This document shows, one piece after another, positions 11,361 through 29,520 of a stretch of 39,547 nucleotides of DNA. Source of the DNA: Ichthyophonus hoferi (Eukaryota > Opisthokonta > Ichthyosporea > Ichthyophonida > Ichthyophonidae); assembly GCA_002751075.1 (NCBI GenBank), contig NAOQ01000644.1, forward strand, positions 1 through 39,547. Direction: 5' to 3'. A program made the translations under genes and the position numbers. Under the pieces are notes generated by a model that was not told the origin of the DNA, ran no database searches, and saw only the letters and a program-made list of their open reading frames with translations. Numbering within the stretch: the stretch's first letter is position 1; each line of letters starts with the position of its first letter.

Positions 11361-12660
11361 GCTCCTATGAAAATTTCAAGCTACAATAAATTTTCGTATT
11401 TGATGTTGTAGGGGAAGCAAAACTTGTAATGATTTACCAAAACAATTACACTTAAAATTGTTTGTGAATAATTGAGAATATTATTTATTTTAATTTATAA
11501 TCAATTACTATTTCCCTTTCATAGCATATAAATCGTGCTTATAATGAAATGCAGCCTTTTGGAGTAGGGGTAAAAAAAGAACTTTTCGAAGCTTCGTGCA
11601 GAATCTAGAAAACTACAAATTGCATTTCGGGTCGAATGCAATCATTCGTGTCTAGGGTCGAATCTGGTTATCTTTGTCGTTCACTTTGGTCTTCAGACTT
11701 GATCCTTAGATCATAGATATTTCGTGCAGCTTAAATGCTAATTATATAATTATATAAATACACAGGCATGTACGTACTTTTTTCTTTTCTTAACTAAATC
11801 TGTATAGTTCTGTCATCATTGACGCTCTGAAGTATATGGACATGAAATTGTTAGTAATTATAAAATTCATAGCCAAGGATCGGTGTATTAATTTTATATG
11901 TGGAAGAGATAATGGAATATGGAAATTATATGATCCATGGTAGATACCGACCAAAGCTATACCAAAAAGCACCTTAAACATACTTAAAATTGAATGAGAG
12001 TGTGTGAGTCTTAGTATTGGCAATCTTGGGTGCTGAATTTCGTAGGTATATAATCATAATAACGTGCCAAAGAAAGGTAAATTATGCCAACAATACACAA
12101 AAAAAGATAGAATAAAAAAATTCTAAAATTGACATTTGGTTGAAACATTGAAAGACAGTTCGACTTAAAAGTAGAACAATGAAGTAGAAATGTTCTCATC
12201 AACTAAATACAGAAAAATGATGAAATGTAAGAAGGAAAAAAACAAAGCGCAGAATGCTTCAATACTTAGAGAATTGGATAAAATGTGGCTGTATCGGGAA
12301 CTTCCTTAGCTATCTAGTTTTTAAACCAAGTCCAATCGGAAATAGAGGTAACTCGATCTAAATGTTATTTTTATTTTTCATAAAAATTGTACTTCAGATT
12401 TTTTAATTCTGCTCTCGGATTTCAGTCATACAAAAATAAGATAAACCAGTGGAATTGAAGATACAAAAATGCATCGTCTGGGGTCTCTTGGTTTCTTGGC
12501 TTAGCTAACCTTGGAAAGACTGTGCTGGGTGTAATAAAAAACCATGGCTGCATGGAACATTAATATATATTGCATATTCTATTGTTACCTAGGTACATCA
12601 TTATTTTAGAGCAAAAATTGAGCGAATAAATTCACGGGAAGTTTTTATTGCTTTTTAAGC

Positions 12661-13130
12661 AAATACTGTTTATTTCAATTTTTTCTGTTCTGATTGCAAA
12701 TGTATTTTTAAGAGTTCAAAATATCAAATCAACTCATTAATAAATTTTATGAAGAAAAAATAAATTTAACCGCGGATTAATGGAATAATTGGACAGTATC
12801 AGCTCTTCTCACTATCCTTTACTTGCTACAAATGGCAGATTCTAATGCTATTAGAACAAAACATGATGTGCCCTACATTTATTTAATTTAAATAGAAATA
12901 TCAAAATACTGTTTATTTCAATTTCTTTCTTTTCTGATGCAAATGCGTTTTTAAGAGTTCAAACTATCAACTAATTAATAAATTTTATGAAGAATAAATA
13001 AATTTAATCACATATTAATGGAATAGTTGAACAGTGTCAGCCTCCACTATTATTTACTTACTACAAATGGCAGATTATAATGCTATTAGAACAAAACATG
13101 ATACGCCCTGCATATATCTAATTTAAATAG
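12661..13130 (+). repeat. Tandem duplication of a ~235-240 bp unit
   Basis: Unit 1 (12661-12895) and unit 2 (12904-13130) are collinear. Both open with AAATACTGTTTATTTCAATTT, both contain TTTTTAAGAGTTCAAA, TAATAAATTTTATGAAGAA, TACAAATGGCAGATT and GCTATTAGAACAAAACATGAT, and both close with ATTTAAATAG. Identity is roughly 85 percent by eye with a few short gaps. It is non-coding in all frames. Confidence 0.93.
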
Positions 13131-13506
13131 TAATAGATAGTACTTCAATAAGATAATTATGCATAGGTACATATTATATGGATATATGCTCCGGTGTTGG
13201 TAAGCTCATAAATTCTTAGTCAAGCAGAGATGTTTGCATGTGATATAAATGCATTCATATTGGAAAGTAATTTCGTTGTAACATTATTGCAACTAAAAAA
13301 AATCGTGAAAATACTCAATTTCAAGGCGTAGGACAAGCTAATGTATGAATACGAAATCAAACTTGGCCCATTAATTGCAATATTAAGTAAAGCTAAGCCG
13401 CAAGTAATTGTGCGATTCTGGAGGACGCGCGGATGAAACAAGGAATGAAAAAAATATTGACATGAGAGAAACAAAAATGGAAAAGATATAAATAATTTCA
13501 CTACTC

Positions 13507-13512
13507 TTTATT
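13507..13512 (-). promoter_or_regulatory. Candidate poly(A) signal for the GPDH gene
   Basis: AATAAA on the minus strand about 200 nt after the GPDH stop codon. It is a plausible 3'-end signal in this AT-rich DNA, but such hexamers are common by chance here. Confidence 0.3.
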
Positions 13513-13710
13513 GTAGATACTATACTGTTAGAGAAAAAATAAATAAATATTAACTATCATTTAAGTTATAATTGCGTTTACGTAATAAGGTAAAATATGG
13601 TTGACTATATGCCATTGGTTTGTTTGTGTACGCATTATAGCAACAGCCAGTCGCAATATGTTCCTGGTCTCGCCTGTATTCTCTCACTGTATCTAAGCTC
13701 TAATACTTAA

Positions 13711-14733
13711 TCAAAATTCAGACTTGAGGCTACGAGCCTGTAGGTTCTTCAGTGCCGTAGAGATTGAAATTCCCTCATAAATAACATTGTAAACCTGCTC
13801 ACAAATAGGCATATCCACCCCCAACTTCACTGCCATTTGACGGGCTCCCTCGGCGGCAAACACGCCTTCAGATACTGCTTTCTGCTTCTTAATGTCTTCA
13901 ATAGTCTCACCCTTGGCCAGACGCTGGCCAACTGTGAAGTTTCTAGAAAGGGGACCGGTGCAAGTAAGAACCAGATCACCAATACCAGCAAGAGAAGTAA
14001 GGGTACGAATATCACCTCCCTTGGCCGTAATCAAGCGACCTAGCTCAGAGAGACCACGGGTTATAAGAGCAGATCGGGCATTGTAGCCAAAACCGAAGCC
14101 ATCGCTGGCACCACATGCAATAGCCAAAATATTCTTGATGGCACCGGCCAATTCACAACCGATAACGTCTGTGCTGGTGTACACACGGAAGATGGGCTCG
14201 GAAATCTGGTGTTGCACTCTAACGGCTAGAGCGTGGTCATAGGCAGCAATAGTAACATTGGTAGGCATGCCCAAGGCAAGTTCTTTAGCGAAAGAGGGTC
14301 CAGAGAGACAGCCAATGAAGGGAATGAACTTTCCGGGGAGCTCACCACGCATAATATCTCCGGGGGTGTCAAGAGTATCCTTCTCAATACCCTTGGAACA
14401 ACCGATAATAGGCACACCAAGGGGGAACACCTCGCGGTTGCTAATGACAAAACGACGAAGGAAGGCGGTGGGGACCACAACAAAGATTAGCTCTGTATCC
14501 TTGACAGCCTCTTCAACGGAACCCACAGCACGAATATTATGGGAGAGAGGAATGTCAGGAAGGAACGTCGCATTTACATGCTGGTTATTGATCTCCTCGC
14601 GCACCTCAGGCTCCATCACCCACATATCAACCTTAGCACCTTGACGAGCAATAAGCTGGGCCATGGCTGTACCGAAAGCTCCGCCGCCAAGAACGGTGGC
14701 CTTCTTGGGAGTTTCTTTAGAAAAGTCAGACAT
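13711..14733 (-). CDS. gpsA-like: Glycerol-3-phosphate dehydrogenase [NAD(P)+], bacterial GpsA type, intronless
   Basis: Reduces dihydroxyacetone phosphate to sn-glycerol 3-phosphate with NAD(P)H, feeding glycerolipid synthesis, glycerol formation and NADH balance. The 340-aa frame is uninterrupted. Seen in it: an N-terminal Rossmann nucleotide loop G16-G-G-A-F-G21, the V-V-P-T segment near 86-89, C-S-K-G-I-E (112-117, K114), G-P-S-F (145-148), the catalytic-lysine segment G-A-I-K-N (K200), G-I-G-D (250-253) and S-R-N (263-265). Length and motif order match bacterial GpsA and its trypanosomatid glycosomal relatives rather than the animal GPD1 type. The C-terminus (K-S-E-F) is no peroxisomal PTS1 and no leader peptide is apparent, so a cytosolic site is inferred. 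The start is supported by purine-rich GCAAAATG and a (CAAA)n leader. Codons favour G/C in third positions, unlike the AT-rich flanks. This may mean strong expression, transfer from a bacterium, or both. Confidence 0.97.
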   Translation of the reverse strand: MSDFSKETPKKATVLGGGAFGTAMAQLIARQGAKVDMWVMEPEVREEINNQHVNATFLPDIPLSHNIRAVGSVEEAVKDTELIFVVVPTAFLRRFVISNREVFPLGVPIIGCSKGIEKDTLDTPGDIMRGELPGKFIPFIGCLSGPSFAKELALGMPTNVTIAAYDHALAVRVQHQISEPIFRVYTSTDVIGCELAGAIKNILAIACGASDGFGFGYNARSALITRGLSELGRLITAKGGDIRTLTSLAGIGDLVLTCTGPLSRNFTVGQRLAKGETIEDIKKQKAVSEGVFAAEGARQMAVKLGVDMPICEQVYNVIYEGISISTALKNLQARSLKSEF

Positions 14734-14742
14734 TTTGCTTTT

Positions 14743-14771
14743 TCGCTTGTTTATTTGTTTGTTTGTTTGTC
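14743..14771. repeat. (CAAA)n in the presumed 5' leader of the GPDH gene
   Basis: On the minus strand, about five CAAA units, one of them CAAATAAA-like, sit 10 to 40 nt before the ATG. It is probably untranslated leader. CAA-rich, unstructured leaders are compatible with efficient initiation, but that is inference. Confidence 0.6.
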
Positions 14772-14799
14772 AATTTTAACGCCAACTTCAAAAGCTTAA

Positions 14800-17000
14800 C
14801 GCCGACAATTAAATATATATGTTAAGTTAAAAAGGTTTCATGATTTTATAGTCAGCCGGAGCTACCTATTTGATTTCATAACTTTTCATTGGTGGTGCCG
14901 TTGTTTTGGGGTTTTGTGCTGAGCAGCGGATGATCCTGAGAAAGCTTATTGGCTCACTTATAGTTTTCTAGATTTTATTCCCGTGCTTACTAGTAATTTA
15001 GGTGTGTGGGAACACCCGTCCATATGCCTTATCTCCTATTCCTAGGTCATCCATATATGGTCATATATATTACAACAGCTACTTTTCTATTGGTGAATAG
15101 GAACCTGATATATCGAAACCACTAATAGCCTCCAGTAACTCACGTGGTTTCAATATTAGCGTCATTACTTCCTAAGCCTTACACCTTAGTAACCCAGCTC
15201 AATCCATGTCCCTGTTTACCTTGATTCTATTGGAAGAACTTATGTCAGGGTTACGGTTCGGAGGCTGGCCCGGGACAGAGAGACACGCTTAATTTGAGTT
15301 TTATGTAACTTCAACTCGACCAATCCTCACCCTATCTACAGCATTGTAAGATTTTGCTCTTTTAACTATTTAAGCTATCATCGTAATTTTGATTTTATGA
15401 TATTTGTTTAAAATTATAACATGAAAAATGCAGAAACAAAAAAAAAAATTGTATATTTTGGGCTATTCTACTAAATAATCATATTCAATATGTGTTAAGA
15501 TAATCGACACATAACTAATTTTCCTGACCACAGACCCCCATTTTCTCTTTCTATAATTAATTTTACCGATGAAATCAATCTTTCCGTTCCCAGGCGGCTC
15601 TCCTTTCTTAATTTTTTAGCCACTTTACCGCCGGTAGGGACAGAATTGTCGGGAGTAAAAATATATATTATTAGGAGCATAAAAGTGCTTCGTTTTTCCC
15701 ACCCTATACTGATGTTATAATTTGAGCACCTTGGTAATATGAAAAATCGACTTTTTCTTGGATTTCTTGGATTCCTATATATGTATCCTGAACATTTTTC
15801 GGGTATATATTACTGTCAGAAATTGCTTAGTCGCCACAATTTGACCGCAAAACGCAAACCCGAGCCAAGGCATTACCCCAAAAAGTGTGAAGAGAACTTC
15901 TTAAATATAGATATGGTAGTATTTTCAATGTGTGGCAGTCCTTGACAACTCATGACTAGTTTAACTTAAATTAAATACTATGAATTAGTTATTCATATTT
16001 TAGGTGGCTAGGTATTTCCATACCTGTAGTTCTACATTTTAATATATTTTTTTACCTAACACATCTATGCGTACATACCACCTTAACAATGCTTCTTATT
16101 TACTCGATCACTACCGGACAATTATTACTAATCCGTGACAGCCAATAGGATTTTTTGGAGTCACGGACGTTTTTTACTTGCTTCCTTTTTCAAACAATGG
16201 CTGCTCACCTTGGAACTAAAAAATAAACGTGTATAAATGCATTCTACATATGTTAAATATATATGTATATGGATCTATAATAAATAATAACAAACATGTA
16301 TTTTATAAGAATAGTTATATGAATGTATATAATATAGGATTGTGTGAGTTCCGTTAACTTGTCCACAGTTCCTTGGGATCTAAAATTGTTTTATATAGTG
16401 GCGTTAGTAACAGTTAATGGGTTTGATCTACGTTCTATATAAGGCAAAGTAGAGACATGTGTATATGTAGGCTCTATCTTTAGAAGTGTATTATGATTAT
16501 ATTCAGCTATTACTGGAGAAGGAATTCCTACTTTAGTTTGTCACCATTTAATTTTAGTGTGCAAGTTCTCTGACTTTTGAACGGGTAAGAGATCTAGGCA
16601 CTGAATATTATATGTGAGTGCTAACGGTGGACTAGGCATTAGAATAACGATGTGGTCGTTATATATATTGTGCAAAGTTTTGTATGTATTGCGAGAACTT
16701 TGTAATTTTGCCAGTGCACTGTATATGTGTGAATGGCTTAGGGCCGAAAACGGCGAGGGAAAACGACCGGGCCTTCATTGGTTTATTTTGTTTGCACTTT
16801 CATTTGTCTCATCTTCATCTTATCGTGCAGGTCAACTGCGGTTAGCATCTATAGTTGTATTCCTTGTAAATGGAACTGGATGTGAAGGTTATTATTAGCT
16901 AATCTAACTTACGATAGGTCACAGAGATCCACCTGAATCGTTCGATTTTACCGCAAGACTTAAATACTCTTTCCTCATTGAAAAAAGCAATTGCATACCG
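14800..17000. other. Gene-free AT-rich stretch (GPDH upstream flank and beyond)
   Basis: The first few hundred bases should hold the promoter of the minus-strand GPDH gene, but no core element stands out. The 94-codon open frame at 16614-16898 has no recognisable similarity and no splice-supported extension. Nothing else is identifiable. Confidence 0.5.
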
Positions 17001-18392
17001 CATATGACAAGAATCGATCTACTTATTATAGCACAATATTCGAATAACTAAAATAAGACCATTCTTACTATCAAAGATTGGTCAAACTATATGTTTATTC
17101 GCAATTAACAATCTTATAACATATAATAGATATAACAACATTAATATATTATAATTATATAATATTGCAAGAAGATCAACTACATAGGAATTTACAGTGT
17201 TCTCTTAATCGTTCCCAAGTCTTCCAAATGTACGGGGGAGTTCAGGGAGAAAACAAGATAGATGCATGGAACTTAACACTAGTAATAATTATTATATTAA
17301 TAATAAACACGGCATATTATGACAAGAATCGATCTGCTTATTATAGCACAGTATTCGAATAACTAAAATAAGACTATCCTTGCTATCAAATATTGGTCGA
17401 ACTATATATGTTCATTGTAATTAACAATATTATAATATGTAATAAATCTAATAATATTAATATATTATAATTATATACTATGGTAAGATGATCAACTACA
17501 TAAGAATTTATAAGCTTCTCTTAATTGTTCTCAAGTCTTCAAAAATGTACGGGAGAGTCTAGGGTGAAAGCTAGATAGATGCATGGAGCTTGACACTAGT
17601 AATAATTATTATATTAATAATATAATAATAAGCACGGCACACTATAACAAGAATCAATCTACTTATTATAGAACGGCACTCGAATAACTAAAATAAGAAT
17701 ATTTATTGCATTACCGCTTACTATAAAAGATCGGTCGAGCTATGTGTTCATTCGCGGTTGACGATCTTGTCACATATAATAGATATAATGACATTAATAT
17801 ATTATAATTATATACTATGGTAAGGAGATCAACTACATAGGAATTTATAATATTCTCTTAATTGTTTCCAAGTTTTTCAAAATGTACGGGGGAATCCAGG
17901 AAAAAAAAAAAGATAGATGCATGGAATTTGACACATATAATGACATTAATATATTATAATTATATACTATGGTAAGGAGATCAACTACATAGGAATTTAT
18001 AATATTCTCTTAATTGTTTCCAAGTTTTTCAAAATGTACGGGGGAATCCAGGAAAAAAAAAAAGATAGATGCATGGAATTTGACACAAGTAATAATTATT
18101 ATATTAATAATAAACATGGCATGCTATGACAAGAGTTGATCTACCTATTCTAGAACGTATTCGAATAACCAAAATGACTAACCATTCATTGCATTACCGC
18201 TTGCCATCAAAGGTCGGTCAAACTATGTGTTCATTGTATTCATTTGCAGTTAAAAATCTTTTAACATAATAAATATAATGACATTACGCTATTATAATTT
18301 TATACTGCGGTAAGGAGATCAACTACATAAGAATTTGTAGTATTCTCTTAATTTTTCCCGAGTCTTCGAAAATGTACGGGATAGTCCAGGAA
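17001..18392 (+). repeat. Tandem array, about four units of 315-325 bp
   Basis: Units start at 17006, 17321, 17646 and 18127, each with (G/A)ACAAGA(A/G)T(C/T)(G/A)ATCT. Each then carries TTCGAATAAC, GGTC(A/G)A(A/G)CTAT, the TTAATATATTATAATTATA segment, GATCAACTACATA(G/A)GAATTT, AAATGTACGGG and GATAGATGCATGGA. Unit 3 is longer because it holds a 152-bp duplication listed separately. There is no coding capacity. The units differ enough from one another that the array is not newly formed. Confidence 0.94.
17784..18087 (+). repeat. Perfect 152-bp tandem duplication inside the array
   Basis: 17784-17935 and 17936-18087 are identical at every position I compared, including the length of an 11-A run. 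All other units of the array are clearly diverged, so this step is recent or is an assembly error. Confidence 0.93.
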
Positions 18393-18421
18393 TAATTGTA
18401 GTAATAATAGTGGTAATAATG

Positions 18422-18423
<2 letters not shown>

Positions 18424-18497
<74 letters not shown>

Positions 18498-18498
18498 C

Positions 18499-18565
<67 letters not shown>
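18424..18565. repeat. (TAA)n microsatellite, about 140 bp
   Basis: About 47 TAA units with one interruption (AATCTAAT near 18497). It directly follows the 320-bp tandem array and directly precedes a family A repeat. The minus-strand poly-Ile/Leu frame across it is an artefact. Confidence 0.98.
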
Positions 18566-18566
<1 letters not shown>

Positions 18567-18945
18567 TGAATATTAAGTAGAGACAAAAGTGTTGCTATGA
18601 CCTATATTCATTTAGAAGGAAAGGAAGTACCAAATTAAGGTGGTTCTTAAATGTGTCCCTTTCCATACACGAAGTACAAATAAGGTAAGACATTTTTATT
18701 ATTAAATAAGAAGTCCTGCAGACTTGTCTTAGTTAGGCAGGATGATTAGGTAATGTACTATCTGGATTGCTTGGCATGATCTGGAATGGCCTATTATATA
18801 TTACGTATCCGCCGGGCCTCTACCATTGGCTGGTTTAATTTGTTGATTGCTCATCTTGGGTTGCCATTTAACAACATATTTAATCAAATATTTTTCCATA
18901 TAAGGAAATACCTAAAGAAATTAAATATTCTTGTTTAAACAAATA
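18567..18945 (+). repeat. Dispersed repeat family A, copy 2
   Basis: Best partner of copy 1 (1590-2015): TTTAGAAGGA, GTCCCTTTCCATACAC, GGTAAGACATTTTTATTATTAAA, CTACCATTGGCTGGTTTAATT and TATAAGGAAATA through AAATTAAATATTCTTGTTT are in the same order. A TATA-like box with GCTAGCTGTGTTAG (about 19003-19030) follows it. In copy 1 the corresponding box (1473-1498) precedes the block. Confidence 0.75.
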
Positions 18946-19099
18946 GCAAATAATAATAACAATTTATTCCTTAAATATTCTTGACTATTTTATAAGTGTA
19001 AGTATAAAAGAACGCTAGCTGTGTTAGTGTACTTTACAGATCTAAACATTCACATGGTTAGAAACCACCAACCGATAGGTTAACCTGCCTAAATTATCA

Positions 19100-21178
19100 A
19101 AGCTAGTAAATCAAATCTTTTGGAAGTCACTCTTAAATCAACTCTTAAAATGTAAACCGAGTAGTATTCTTTTGGAAAATGTTTTTTAAAAAACGAAGGG
19201 TGATTTTTGTTTCCAAACAGGACTATTATTGTAATATAACGTAGGATAAGATGTACTTTAATTGTTGTCTGTCTTCCAATATGTATATGCTTTATGCTTA
19301 ATATAGTGATGGAAGGAGCATTGTTAATAGTGTTTTAAAATAAACAGGAGCTGCTCTATGCAGGCTTTTATTAAGCATGCAATATCAAAATGTAGTTTAA
19401 CAATGTCTTTTCCTAGCAAGTTTATATATTATATTTCGTAGGTAGATTGGCATACTTCGCTTGATATGGTAAAAATGAGTTGTAATCTATAAAGTGCAAT
19501 ATTATTAAGATATGTTATTATACAATATATTATATAGTATTGTGTTATATTGAATTGTCATATTTTATTGTATTGCTGTTTATTCTATTAATATTGTTTC
19601 ACATTATTACAATGTGCCATAATTGTAAAGAGGTTGATAGTTAGTTTTATTCCTCTTGAACATATGCTAGCCTTGTTAGTCTAGTTGAGGAGTGACAACT
19701 AAACACAATATATGCAGCATAAACCTTCAATTATGTCTTGCTCAATCAAAATATACTTTATTATCAAGCTAAAAACCACAATTAATGAATAGATGATTAA
19801 TTAATTAATGACTAATTGTCACACTTATACAAAGTAAAAGAAGTAAATTTCTGTTGGAAATAAGTAAAAATGTTGATTTCCTGCAAATACATTCATTTAA
19901 AATTGAGGCAATACCGACTTAACAGGTGTTTTAACGTCTTCCTTGGCATACACAGAGGACAGATATGCTAAGACATATTTTTATTAATAATATATTGATT
20001 GCTGCAGTATCGTAGTGTACGATGATAATTGGTCCTGACTTTGTGAATCTTGTGATAGTTATGTATAAACTAATCCATCAGTATGCAAACGCAAATATTT
20101 GCAATCGTAATAAGTCAGCAAAGAAATATTCAAATTCAATAAATATTCCTTTCTCTAATAATTTCAACCCATTTCAATCTAATTCAGATCCATAATTAGC
20201 AATGCCATTTTTTTTTTCTAACACAGCTCATTATGTCCCATTATAGATTCTAGTTATCTCACATTCCTAGCATCTAGAGCTGCTTAAATATACTCCTATA
20301 TATATCCACTTACCTATATAACAGGCTTCCTTTGAACTAGTTTTGTTTGGTTATACCATATATACTCTTAGATACTAAATAACCACAACGAGAGGCAACT
20401 GCGGGTGATTTTCAGCTTTTTTGTTGGTTAGTTTGGCTTAATGTATGTGCCTAAATGAATTAGCCTTGTGATTAAAAAGACTTTTACCTTTTTATATTGA
20501 AGCTCGACCTTAAATCTATCGAATGGGCTAGTTGGTGGGAGGATAAACAAACAGGTCTTTGCACAACTTATCTAGTTCCCTCACTACATTGTTTATATCT
20601 TTAAATGTACATTATTGAAGATCTGCCTTTCGAGAGTATTCAGAAGACGAATAAGTAGGTATACAGTGGCTTAAATGTTTCATTTCAAGTGTTCCTTATA
20701 ATCTGTTTGAGGAGAGATGTCAAAGACTAAGTAAAGATAGATCGAGTATGAGAGTGAGGGACCACAGGGTTAGTAACCTCAATCATGACAGAAAGCATAC
20801 TCTACTACAATACAACAGTAAAAAATTATTCGTTTTTCATATTTCTTTATATTGGCGATTCTACATGTACTGATTCACAATAGCCCGCAATTATTTGTAA
20901 TTTTTTATCGTAAAAGGTCCTTAATTAGTATCTCCAACCATATACCACTATTGATTCCAACTCAATCAATTATAGCTAATAGAACTAATTAAGGCGTTAC
21001 AATATTGCATATGATTGGACGGCAAAATCCACGGATTTAGCCAGGAATTACACGTGTGTACGTACATGTACATATACAGTCTAGTAGTAAATAAACTGGT
21101 ACAGTATTATAGTTTATACTCTACTACTATTGTTATATAGCTTTATAATTATATTTACTATATTTAATAACAGTCAAC
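19100..21178. other. Gene-free stretch upstream of RIOK2, with one weak repeat copy
   Basis: A third, more diverged family A copy lies at about 19915-20162 (TTTTAACG, TGGCATACAC, GCTAAGACATATTTTTATTA, then AATAAATATTCCTTT). The last few hundred bases should contain the RIOK2 promoter, but no specific element is evident. No recognisable coding sequence. Confidence 0.55.
19915..20162 (+). repeat. Dispersed repeat family A, copy 3 (diverged)
   Basis: Shares the ordered landmarks TTTTAACG…CATACAC…TAAGACA…TTTTTATTA…AATAAATATTCCT with copy 1. Overall similarity is weaker and the edges are uncertain. Confidence 0.5.
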
Positions 21179-27791
<6,613 letters not shown>

Positions 27792-27887
27792 GAGCCCATA
27801 ATTGGTTTCCTGTCATGTCTGGATCGCATTCTAAAGTGACCGTTTTAATGATGCCTACATATTTTGTGCTAGTTATATTAGACCATA

Positions 27888-28326
27888 TCTAATCATCTGC
27901 TCTCTGGTTGCTTACTTCATCTCCTGGCTTGGTTCAACTCTGTGCCCTTTACCAAGGGCTCGTTTGATTTGATTATTTATTTCCTTNNNNNNNNNNNNNN
28001 NNNNNNNNNNNNNNNNNNNNNNNNNNNNNNNNNNNNNNNNNNNNNNNNNNNNNNNNNNNNNNNNNNNNNNNNNNNNNNNNNNNNNNNNNNNNNNNNNNNN
28101 NNNNNNNNNNNNNNNNNNNNNNNNNNNNNNNNNNNNNNNNNNNNNNNNNNNNNNNNNNNNNNNNNNNNNNNNNNNNNNNNNNNNNNNNNNNNNNNNNNNN
28201 NNNNNNNNNNNNNNNNNNNNNNNNNNNTCTAATCATCTGCTCTCTGGTTGCTTACTTCATCTCCTGGCTTGGTTCAACTCTGTGCCCTTTACCAAGGGCT
28301 CGTTTGATTTGATTATTTATTTCCTT
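27888..28326. other. Assembly gap of 241 N flanked by identical 99-bp sequences
   Basis: N bases fill 27987-28227. The 99 bases before the gap (27888-27986) and the 99 after it (28228-28326) are identical, both running from TCTAATCATCTGC to TTTATTTCCTT. This is what two contigs with an unmerged 99-bp overlap look like. The gap begins about 195 bp after the RIOK2 stop and does not touch the coding sequence. Confidence 0.95.
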
Positions 28327-29374
28327 TATATATATACACCGCATAATCCTTTTTCATATCATGCTTTACCGTTTTATTTTTTTAGTACACGTATGTACGC
28401 TAATGGAATACCTAATCTCTGATATGTCTTTGTAATGTTCTGATCTTTTGACAGGCCTACCATTAATAGGCGATAGCCTGTCTCATTTGTAATGGGATTG
28501 TTTGCTGTTGTACTACACCTAGCTTATATGGTTTATTTCTTTCTTCATGCTGTACTATTGTGAAGTGAGCGGGGAGAAGTGGTTGTATGATTCTGGACGT
28601 GTTTAAGGAATGGTAGGTCGCGGTAGACCCAGTCTACTAATAGACATTTAAAATTATTAAATAGTATATTATATATTAAAATTATTAAACTATAATATAC
28701 TGTCAGAATATATAAATCCTAATATGTAGGATTACTGATGGGTAATATGCTAGGCCGAAAGGACAAAAAATGCTATATTTATCTATATCTGTTGTGGTCT
28801 TGGCTTACTGGTTGTCTTACCTTGAAAATAAATAAATATATACAAAGTGCAATAAATATTTTATACATTTCTTATGAGATGAGATATTTATACTTGTCAT
28901 TGTCCATAAATAATATAAACCTCCTTTGATATCCTCCATATGTTAAAAATAGAGAGAATTATTTAATGAGTGCTTCATTACATAGCCACATTATTTAATA
29001 CTATGGGAAATTAACTTTACTAGATAATGTATGAGAGCAAGCGTGTCTATATTGATCCAGGAATCCATTTCCAATACTAGTAATAACTATTGGAACATAG
29101 ACCTATTCTAGGCAACGGCCAAAATTATGTATTTGAGATCATGATGGCTACAGTTCTGCATTGTATGCCTGCCTGCAGACCTTCTTAGTTATACTATGTA
29201 ACTCCGTATCTTAAACATGCGTCACTGAATATCTATATATGTGATTAACTCTTAACTCTTAATTAAACTCATCCCATTTAAACTTTAAATACCTGTACTA
29301 ATGTGGAAATTATGATCATCTCTTACCTAACACCATGCCTTGGACTGCAGTACCACCATTACCTTAACATGCCA

Positions 29375-29520
29375 GATCTAATCTTGCAATTGGCTACTAT
29401 TAGCGATAAGAACCAAATATAGTAACCAATCTAGTAGGTAAATAGCAATTAATAATAATATTGAATGTTTACAGCTACATAAAGAAATACTAAAATTAAT
29501 TAAATATCCCTGTTTTAGTA
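29375..29520 (+). repeat. Dispersed repeat family A, copy 4 (3' end only)
   Basis: The segment around GAATGTTTACAGCTACATAAAGAAATAC…TTAATTAAATATCCCTGTTTTAGTA matches the end of copy 1 (1955-2020) closely; upstream similarity fades. Confidence 0.6.

Larger units (their letters stand above)
9278..12640. other. Gene-free AT-rich stretch
   Basis: No frame shows recognisable similarity. The longest frames (for example 10952-11170 plus and 11790-12202 minus) are short, AT-driven and unremarkable. Contents that can be named are one copy of dispersed repeat B (9663-9775) and a short CATGGCGTA-type tandem repeat (11307-11360), both listed separately. Confidence 0.6.

Noticed and set aside
13827-14644. 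Several plus- and minus-strand frames overlapping the GPDH gene
   Set aside because: They are shadows of the G+C-rich GPDH coding sequence, which alone shows family motifs.
16614-16898. 94-codon plus-strand open frame
   Set aside because: No recognisable similarity, no neighbouring exons with fitting splice sites, and such lengths arise by chance in non-coding DNA of this size.
17001-18392. Repeated units with spaced motifs considered as CRISPR or rDNA spacer
   Set aside because: Units are about 320 bp of continuous similarity with no repeat-spacer pattern, and no rRNA sequence is near.
18323-18586. Minus-strand poly-Ile/poly-Leu frame
   Set aside because: It is a translation of the (TAA)n microsatellite.
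27942-28236. Frames running through the N gap
   Set aside because: They consist of undetermined bases.
28450-28482. GACAGGC…GCCTGTC hairpin after the gap, considered as an RNA gene or terminator
   Set aside because: The stem is only 7 bp, the position is not tied to any gene end, and no RNA family resembles it.
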